NCBI GenBank assembly: GCA_001566295.1
Contig: KQ964275.1
Span: 1 to 64,000, forward strand
DNA: 64,000 nt
Direction of reading: 5' to 3'
DNA from: Microdochium bolleyi
Taxonomy: Eukaryota > Ascomycota > Sordariomycetes > Xylariales > Microdochiaceae
Under the pieces are notes generated by a model. It saw only the letters and a program-made list of their open reading frames with translations, did no database searches and was not told where the DNA came from. The position numbers and the translations under genes are program-made. Of the stretch, positions 56,665 to 64,000 are shown piece by piece. Each line of letters starts with the position of its first letter. Within the stretch, counting starts at the first letter, position 1.

Positions 56665-57627
56665 ATGCAGATCACCAACTTCCTCGCCGCGGCCGCCGCC
56701 ATGGTGCCCCTGGCCTCTGCCCACGTCCCATCGGGCGCCAGCATCTTCGGCACTCGCGGCGCCGCCCGTACCAGCCGTGGCTGCGCCAACCACGCTCCTC
56801 CCGCCGCCATCTACGAGCAGATGAGCCACCTCGCAAGCAGCGACACCACCTACAGCCGCCTCCAGGCTGCCGAGGACGGTGTCTCCAAGTGCAAGCGTAC
56901 AATCAAGGTCAAGACCTGGATCCACGCCGCCGTCTCCGAGAGCGCGCCCGCCACGTATCTCGACGATGCCACGCTCCAGAAGCAGCTCGACGTCCTCAAC
57001 AAGGCCTACGTTGACCACGACGTCATCTTTGTCAAGGAGGGCTTCACCCGCACGGTCAGCGACGCGACCTCCGAGTTCTCTTACACTGACGCGCCCGACG
57101 GCTCCATCGGCGGCTCCCCCAACCCGGCCATCGAGGCCCTCTGGAAGGAGAAGCGCACTGGTAACTACCAGACACTGCACATCTGGCTGTACGAGACCAT
57201 GACCCCGAGCGGCCTGCTGGGAATCGCCACCTTCCCCGATATCAACAAGAAGGAGAGCGACAAGTGGCTCGACGGAATTCACTCGGCAGGTGACTCGGTG
57301 CCCGGTGGCTCCCTCTCGGCCTTCAACCTCGGCATCACCGTGGTGCACGAGGTTGGCCACTGGCTGGGTCTCTTCCACGTTTTCAACGACGACCGCACCT
57401 GTGGCGGCGAGGGTGACCTTGTCGAGGATACCCCGCCCCAGAGCGAGGCGACCTCCGGCTGCCCGGCTGACAACACCCAGGATTCTTGCCCGAACCTGCC
57501 CGGCTGGGACTCCATCCACAACTACATGGACTACTCCGACGACGTCTGCCTGACCGAGTTCACCGAGGGCCAGGAGGCGCGCGTGCACAACGTCTGGACC
57601 AACATCCGTAACGCCATCCCGTGGTAG
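56665..57627 (+). CDS. Secreted M43B-type metalloprotease
   Basis: 320 residues, no intron. The first 19 residues (MQITNFLAAAAAMVPLASA) are a signal peptide. The catalytic zinc site is HEVGHWLGLFHVF with His at 228, 232 and 238, and the Met-turn is in NYMDYSDDVC. C-terminal cysteines (TCGGEGD, SGCPADN, DSCPNLPG, DDVCLTEF) are placed as in fungal extracellular metalloproteases of the pappalysin/cytophagalysin family (M43B). The enzyme degrades protein outside the cell; some relatives contribute to host or substrate breakdown. The start at 56665 is chosen because it opens the signal peptide. Confidence 0.95.
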   Translation: MQITNFLAAAAAMVPLASAHVPSGASIFGTRGAARTSRGCANHAPPAAIYEQMSHLASSDTTYSRLQAAEDGVSKCKRTIKVKTWIHAAVSESAPATYLDDATLQKQLDVLNKAYVDHDVIFVKEGFTRTVSDATSEFSYTDAPDGSIGGSPNPAIEALWKEKRTGNYQTLHIWLYETMTPSGLLGIATFPDINKKESDKWLDGIHSAGDSVPGGSLSAFNLGITVVHEVGHWLGLFHVFNDDRTCGGEGDLVEDTPPQSEATSGCPADNTQDSCPNLPGWDSIHNYMDYSDDVCLTEFTEGQEARVHNVWTNIRNAIPW

Positions 57628-58880
57628 ATGGAGGACCTAGTGTTATACTCTGGTATATGTTGAGACTTCGACATGAAAATAATTTGGCCTGGCCTGGGGT
57701 TCGAAGCGCGGTGTTTTGGCGGTTGTGGGTTTGGCGAAGTCTTCTGAGGTCTCATTCAATGGGGGTCCATCCGTCCTGGTGCGGGTATTTTAGCCTTGGG
57801 CTTAGTGTATACAATACATGCCTGAAAGGCATCTTTGTTGCTGCAATCATATTTTCTTCAACTGTGTGACCCTCTCCCTGATATCCGGAAAAAGTGCTCC
57901 GTCGTAAAGATGGGATGAAATCAAGAAGATGCCCCGCACCTAGGAGGGCGCTTTCATAGTCGCTTCTCACCAGAGACAGAGAGTGCTCTCTCATGCATGG
58001 CCAGATCGTGGATCACGACCTTCTAGTGGTGGACTCAGTCGTGTGCAGGTACCTTTGACCAGGCTGTGTGTTCCACCCATGGTCGGCGCTTGAGCGAGTG
58101 CTCTGGCATTCGGTTCGTTTTCGAGGATCTGGAGACTTGATGTCATGGTTGACATCACCGCTGGACTGTCCAACGCTCTCCAGTTTCATGAGATGCTCCT
58201 ACCGTAGTCGATCGTGCTAGCTAGGTTCATCCTGTGGACGAGAGATCGCTTGAGAGCATCTTCTGCTGGATAGGTTCCGAGTCTCGCTTAATCCTCTAGC
58301 TCCCTCCATGAACTTCAACAAGGATCAGACCTCGGTCATTCGGGACTGTCGACGAAGCCGTCTCATCGCCCATATGATTACAAACAGGATTTCGCCTCAT
58401 TGCGTGCACTGGGTTTTCATGAAAAGAGATAGGTCGGGCCATCCGACAGAGAACTGCAATTCTGGCAAAGCATGAGTATTGCTGCCGCACGGCGAAGTGA
58501 AACGAATGACTTCTGTTCTACGACATCGGGGTTTCTCCCATTGGTCTGATCGCAGTGCCGAACTGTAATACTGGGGTGACGGGGGCCGGCGGAGTGTCGG
58601 CATATCGGAAGCCCGGGCATGTTCCCCGCAATGGGTGACCTCGCACTCTCCGTCTCCTCGGAAGCCCGGAGCAGTGCGGAGCACACCCACATCCTCTCCA
58701 AACGTGGGCACTTAGACCTTCCCAGAACTGTTTCGAGACTCGGAAATGGACAGCCGCGGGGATGGCTTTTCTACGCATCTCCAGCGCTTGTTGTTGCATA
58801 TATGATGCCAGTTTTCTCCGCCCTCTCGATGTTGTTAGGTTGCTGCCCAGGCCAGTATGAGAAGTCACATCACACGCATC
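57628..58880. other. Intergenic region, about 1.25 kb
   Basis: No gene is visible. The right end holds the promoter of the AtuA-family gene. Confidence 0.45.
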
Positions 58881-60884
58881 ATGACGCCAATACCCTCGAA
58901 AACTTCAGCCACCAACGGCACCTCTACAAATGGCAGCACGCCAAGGCGGCCCGTACACGTGGCGGGTGCTTCGGGCGGCTTCTCAGACCGCATCCACGCC
59001 ATCTCACGACTCGCCGCCAACGAAGACGTTGATGTGATAGTCGGCGACTGGCTGAGGTGAGTGCCCCCGGCGCCAACGATGAGCATCCAATGTAGGCTGA
59101 CATTGTCCTCCAGCGAAATGACCATGACGGTCCAGGGATCCGGCAAGATCAATGCCTTAAAAGCTACAGAGGGCAAGACACTTTCCTTTGAGGAAAAGGT
59201 CGCCAATGCCCAGTACGCTGAGTCGTTCCTATGGTGCCTTGAGCCTGCTCTCGACGATATTGCCCGGAAGGGAATCAAGCTCGCCGTCAACGCGGGTGCG
59301 AGCGACACGGAGCTGCTGGCGCAGGTTGTCCAGAGGATGGTCCGCGACAGGGGCCTCAGCCTCAAGATCGCCTGGGTCGAGGGTGATGACGCGACGGGCG
59401 CCGTCAAGGCCCTGTTAGAGCAGGGCGAAGAGTTCCGCAGTCTCATGCACGGCCGCTCGGTCGACGAGTGGGGGCTCGACCCGGTCTGCGCGCAGTGCTA
59501 CCTCGGCGGCCTGGGCATCGCGAGGGCACTGGCCGAGGGTGCCGACATCGTCATCTGCGGCCGTGTTTCGGACGCCTCACCCATCATCGGCGCCGCGGCG
59601 TGGTGGCACGGCTGGCGGCCGGATCAGTTCGACGAGCTCGCAGGCTCCCTCATCATCGGGCACCTGCTCGAGTGTGCCAGCTATGTATCTGGAGGCTACT
59701 GCTCCGATTTTGTCAACCTCCTGAAGCAGGGCAAGCACATAAACGTTGGGTTCCCAATCTGCGCCATCGATCACAAGGGCGAGGGGGTCATGTACAAGGA
59801 GAAAAACACGGGCGGACAGATGACGGTGTCATCGGTCACATCGCAGCTGCTGTACGAGATCCAAGGTCCGCAATACTACAACTGTGACGTGACGGCGCAG
59901 ATTGAAAACATCCGCATTGAGCAGGTCGGCGAGGACCACGTTCGGGTGTCAGGTGTGAGAGGGCTACCGCCACCGCCGACCACGAAAGTCGGCATCACCG
60001 GTCTTGCGGGCTGGCAGGCCGAGTACCACGTGTATCTTGTGGGTCTCAATATCGAGGAGAAGTGCCGCTGGACCGAGGAGCAGATCCGGTACGAGTTGGG
60101 GCCGGAGCTTCTGAAGAAGTTTACGACGCTCAAATTCATGCAGAACGGCTCGTCTGTGGCCGACGCGCGTAACCAGGACGTGGCGACGGTCGACTTCCGC
60201 ATCTTTGCGCAGAGCCGCGATCGCGACCTGCTGCGCATCCACAACCCCAAGGGCTTCTTCCGCAAGAGCATGGTTACCTTCCTCATGAGCTGCCCCGGCG
60301 CCTCGCTCGGCAACGACATGCGCCAGGCCGAGGGCAAGCCCTACTTCGAGTACCACCCGGCCCTCCTGCCTCAGTCGGCGATCCCGCAGCGCGTGCACAT
60401 CCTAGCCGACGATGGCAGCTCGGCTTCCAAGGCGATCGACATCCCGCTGGCCCCCGAGTTCAAGACGTACGACCGCCAGCAGCCCAGTTACGAGACCTCC
60501 AACCCCTTGCCGCTCGACAGCTGGGGCGAGACGGTGCGTGCGCCGCTCGGCCTGATCGTGCTCGGCCGCTCAGGTGACAAGTGTAGTGACTGCAACGTCG
60601 GCTTCTTCGTCAAGCACGACGACGAGTGGGACTGGCTGCGCTCGCTTATGACCGTGTGCAAGATCAGGGAGCTTCTAGGGCCTGAGGAGGACAAGGGCAA
60701 GCCGATCGACCGGTTCGAGATGCCCAACATCAAGGCGGTGCACTTTCTGTTGCACGACCACCTCGATCGCGGTTATGACGCGTGTAGTACATATGACACG
60801 CTGGGAAAGAACTGTCTCGAGTACCTGCGGGCTAAGATGGTGGATATCCCGAAGCGATTCATCGAGAGGGGAACTGTGTACTGA
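58881..60884 (+). CDS. AtuA-family (acyclic terpene utilisation) protein
   Basis: Two exons, 58881-59056 and 59114-60884, with a 57-base intron; 648 residues. An in-frame ATG at 58857 would add eight residues. After a Ser/Thr-rich lead comes VHVAGASGGFSDR, then VIVGDWLSEMTM, and LVNAGASD-like and VEGDD motifs. GLGIARALAEGADIVICGRVSDAS and the following Gly-rich regions match the AtuA domain (former DUF1446). The C-terminal 130 residues (LGLIVLGRSGDKCSDCNVGFF to FIERGTV) match the ferredoxin-fold extension often fused to it. Bacterial AtuA takes part in citronellol/geranyl-CoA catabolism; the fungal role is unknown. It is convergent with an SDR gene whose stop is 447 bases away. Confidence 0.9.
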
Positions 60885-61331
60885 GTAGTGTGATAACCAG
60901 CAAAGTTGACCGTGCGCAGGAGCTATCCTCGGTAGCTCGACACTGACATTCACGTATGATCTAGGCAATACGTTTACTACATATGACAGGTTTTATTCAT
61001 ATGCTAAAACTGATAAGGTTGAACAGATGTCCCTTATCTCATTACATGCAGCTCAAGGGCGTCAGGCCTTTTCCCGGAACAGTGGACGATAGTACTACTC
61101 TTGCTGTTTCTCTTGTGAAATATTCTAATGTGCTCGCCGCGAGAAATCGGTCTTGCATGGTCGACATCACTGTCACCAGCTGAGTGACCCTCACAAGCCC
61201 TATAGGGCTCAGGCTTTCTCTCTACGTGGCCTTGGGAGATCATTTTCATCACAGATGACGGGCCGTTATATCTGGTAAAATCAGAACCACGTGTTTTCGC
61301 TTATAAGAAACTTTTGTCTCTCACGCTCCAG
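60885..61331. other. Intergenic region between convergent genes
   Basis: Only 3' flanks are expected here; I see no other feature. Confidence 0.5.
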
Positions 61332-62294
61332 CTACGTGGTGTGGCCACCGTCAATTGAGTAGGTAGTGCCCGTGACAAAGGATGACTCCGAGCTTAGCAG
61401 CCACACAATGAGAGCGGCGATCTCTTCTGGCATACCGTCGCGGTTGAGCGCGCCCGGCATGACAGGATTGTCCTTCAGCTCACCGAGACACATGCCGAGA
61501 TCTGTGAGCATGGGCGTTCTTATGGTACCACTGATTGGACCTGTCGTTAGCATGGTGTCACAAGTAGGAGAAAGACAAGAGAGAGCGACTCACGGCGCCA
61601 CAGCATTCACCCTGATGCCTCTGTCCTTGCCCACATCCTGAGCCGCGCACAGCGTCAAACCAACAACACCAAACTTGCTCGCCCCGTACGCGGCCGAACC
61701 AGCATAGCCTCTGAGTCCCGCGACGCTCGCGGCGTTGACCATGCTACCGTGGTCGTTGAACTTAGGTAGCTGGGCGCGCATGCAGTACATGAGGCCCGTG
61801 AGGTTGACTCCAATGACCTGCTCCCAGACGTCGTTGGCGATGTGCTCGATGCCCGCTGATGTCCCGAGCGTGTTCTTGGGAAGCACGCCCGCGAGATTCG
61901 CCGCGCCGTCGATCCCAGAGCCGCCAAAGTCGGAGACGGCCTGGTTCACCCATTTCTCAACGCTGGCCTGAGAGCGCACGTCGACGACCGTGGTGGAAAC
62001 CTGCGCGCCGCTGTACGTCTTGCTGAGCTCCTCGGCAAAGTCGTTGAGGGGCTTCTCGGAGAAGTCGGCGAGCGAGATTTTGGCCCCTGACGCGGCGAGA
62101 AGTCGTGCAGTCTCCTTGCCGATACCGCCCGCGCCACCCGACACGAGAATTACCTTGTCCTTGAGGGTCGGGTAGATGGCCTCGCGCTTGGGCACGGTAA
62201 AGCTTCTGGTTTGTTGGCGGTTGCGAAGGGAGGATGTTGTCCGGGCGGCAGTGCGGAGCGCGCTTCCGCGTACAAGGACTGTCGGTAGCGACAT
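61332..62294 (-). CDS. Short-chain dehydrogenase/reductase, probable mitochondrial
   Basis: Two exons, 62294-61594 and 61530-61332, joined across a 63-base intron at NAVAP/GTIRTPM; 299 residues. The N-terminus (MSLPTVLVRGSALRTAAR, then LRNRQQTRSF) is Arg/Ser-rich and lacks acidic residues, as in mitochondrial presequences. Classical SDR marks follow: SGGAGGIGKET (cofactor motif), NLAGVL, the catalytic Ser in VNAASVAGLRG, YGASKFG (YxxxK) and VNAVAPGTIRTPM. The ending YSIDGGHTT is standard. The second strand ends in Asp (SLADFS), favouring NAD(H). Its substrate is unknown; the convergent AtuA gene hints at shared oxidation of branched substrates, an inference only. Confidence 0.93.
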
Positions 62295-63618
62295 CTTAGG
62301 ATCGGGGTGCCAGTATGATGAAGGTCAAAGCTGAAGTCAAGGCCAAGCGAGTCTGCCAGGCTGAAGATCAAGACTTGAAGAAAAAGGCGACGGCGAGAGA
62401 CAGGAGCAGATCTTTTTTCGGAGGTCCCTGCGAGAGCACTGCGTGGTGACAAAGGTCAATACTCTAAATATGTCCATGCATCCAAGCTCCAGGTCTTCAG
62501 GCTTGCGCTTGCCCAGCCGTGGCTCCCGCAGCCCTCGGGCAACCTTTTCCACCATCATCCGTCTCCGAAATCTCATTTCCCCGCATCGTGGGGCGCCTCC
62601 CAGCCGCAATATTCGACTCGCGTGCGGGGAAGTGCGGGCAGGTCGCGTCCACGGCGTTCTCTACCCATGACTCACGCAAGCTGCTCTCCTCCTTGGCCCC
62701 GCTCAAATGCTCCAGAGTCATAACTCTCCAGGGAGCATTCACTTCGATGACTTCCTGGCCCAAGAGGCCGCAGCTCGGCACACACCATGGCATATATCGA
62801 GAGTCTTCACAAAGCAGTACCACCTTCAAAGGACCAGATGCAATGGATCACGGTGTATCTTCTGGGCCACTACAACAGTCGGTCGCGAGCAGACAGCAGC
62901 GAAGCCGAGAATATACTGCCTCTGTACAACATGCCTCGCTAACCAGTGGCCTTCGGCTGCATCTTCGAGTAGGCGTATGCTTTCGTCAATCCCTGGAGAC
63001 GCTCGTTGAACGCTGAAGGAATGTGCAACGTCACCCTGAAGTGTACCTTTTACAGTAATATGGGAAGTCCGAAAGCTTGACAGTCCAGACTTTCTTGGCC
63101 ATATCCGACTCCTCCATACAGGCCTTCATCCAGTCCGTATCTGGTTCTGGGAAAGGTCTGGGCAAAAGTATCAAGGTGGTCGCTCAAAGGTGGATGGTCA
63201 GCAAGGCTATCCCCCGTGGCACTTTCAATCTATCTCACGTCATTCGGGGGCCTGAAATGGACTCGTCAGCCAACTATGTCAGACGTGCATGCCCAGCCAC
63301 GAATCGCATAGTAGCCTATCCGACGTCTCGGAATGAATGTGTTTGAAGGATCATTCGGTTGCCGTCTCTGACCAGTCTGCAAGTGCTACCTACCTAGCTG
63401 GGCATTAGTTATCGCTGCGAGTGTACCAGGTATGGGCCTGAAAGGGCCGTTGGATTTATCACGTACCCGATGTCACCGTACAGTCGGGTATTGGAAGTTG
63501 CTTACTCCAGAACAACCAGTCACTCCGGACTATAAGAGCATCGGTACGTCGGCAATTCACTGAACAGCACAGAATAAAGCATCCGCATCTCTACAAAGAT
63601 TTACCACCACAACACCGC
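62295..63618. other. Intergenic region, about 1.3 kb
   Basis: No supported gene. Overlapping frames in 62500-63020 are not convincing. The right end contains the promoter of the Cys-rich protein. Confidence 0.45.
63531..63538 (+). promoter_or_regulatory. TATA box of the Cys-rich secreted protein gene
   Basis: TATAAGAG at 81-88 bases upstream of the ATG, followed by an AC-rich leader. Confidence 0.55.
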
Positions 63619-63986
63619 ATGATGTACACACCTAAGGCCGCACTCTTCATCGCCCTCTTCGGCACTCTGGCTGTTGCCGCACCGTCTCCGGGTGACCCTT
63701 GTGTCTACGATGGCAGATACCAGTGGGCCTGCACCGAGGACGCTCGCACCATTGTAAGCCTCATCTGTCGACTTCCTAAACCACAAGGCGCAGTAGAGTC
63801 CGAGCGGTGAACATGGCTGACACCAGCTTCACCTCTCTCCGTTTACGATAGCTGTTGTGCGGACGTTCCAACACGTGGGATTTTTACAGCACTTGCAAGG
63901 CGCCAGCACGCTGCCCTGGCAGCGGTGGATTCTGCGTCATCAACCCTGGAGATATCCCGAAGCCTCCCGGAAGTTTCCAAGCTTAG
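63619..63986 (+). CDS. Small Cys-rich secreted protein (effector-like)
   Basis: Two exons, 63619-63753 and 63852-63986, with a 98-base GT..AG intron; 89 residues ending in TAG. An AL-rich signal peptide (ALFIALFGTLAVAAP) gives a mature part of about 67 residues with six Cys (GDPC, WACTED, LLCG, STCK, ARCPG, GFCV). Size, secretion signal and even Cys number fit a disulfide-bonded apoplastic protein. I recognise no family and make no claim of function. It could be an effector candidate, a small antimicrobial-like protein, or a structural secreted protein. Confidence 0.8.
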
Positions 63987-64000
63987 GCAAAAACACAAGA

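Overview
The window is nuclear DNA from a filamentous ascomycete, most likely a plant-associated member of the Sordariomycetes or close to it. The evidence is GC-rich coding sequence, many short introns (about 50-150 nt) with GTAAGT-like donors and CAG/TAG acceptors, and families that are typical of these fungi: 2EXR, Clr5-ankyrin, a Zn2Cys6 regulator, TRI12-type MFS, WSC, cutinase, CE1 esterase and M43B protease. No species can be named from sequence alone. I could not run database searches, so family names rest on motifs read from the translations.

Layout, left to right. 1-8.3 kb: a WSC-domain surface protein cut by the left edge, an acyltransferase-3 membrane enzyme, a five-exon HpcH/HpaI aldolase, and a convergent PI-specific phospholipase C. 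10-13.5 kb: a TauD-type dioxygenase and a 2EXR protein. 14.7-19.2 kb: a decayed multi-pass membrane protein gene, a small lipocalin-like protein, and a secreted CE1 acetylxylan esterase. 19.6-22.6 kb: a 74-base poly-C run and two small proteins of unknown function that look like tandem paralogues. 24.7-33 kb: a 13-exon MFS transporter, a second broken gene, a second 2EXR protein, and a 513-residue Pro-rich unknown. 34-38.9 kb: an intron-containing tRNA-Gln(CTG) and a 1348-residue Clr5-ankyrin protein. 39.7-45.1 kb: two membrane proteins of unknown function flanking a cutinase. 45.7 kb: a long imperfect hairpin in a gene-poor stretch. 46.7-53.7 kb: an SDR divergently transcribed from a Zn2Cys6 regulator, then an F-box-like protein. 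56.6-64 kb: a secreted M43B metalloprotease, an AtuA-family protein convergent with a mitochondrial-type SDR, and a small Cys-rich secreted protein at the right edge.

The genes do not form one pathway. Three themes stand out: secreted degradative or effector-like proteins (CE1 esterase, cutinase, M43B protease, Cys-rich protein), which fit life on plants; two possible local modules (SDR with Zn2Cys6; AtuA with SDR); and recent gene decay, seen as two genes carrying a nonsense codon and a one-base homopolymer frameshift. I found no CRISPR array, intact transposon, viral gene or clear biosynthetic cluster.
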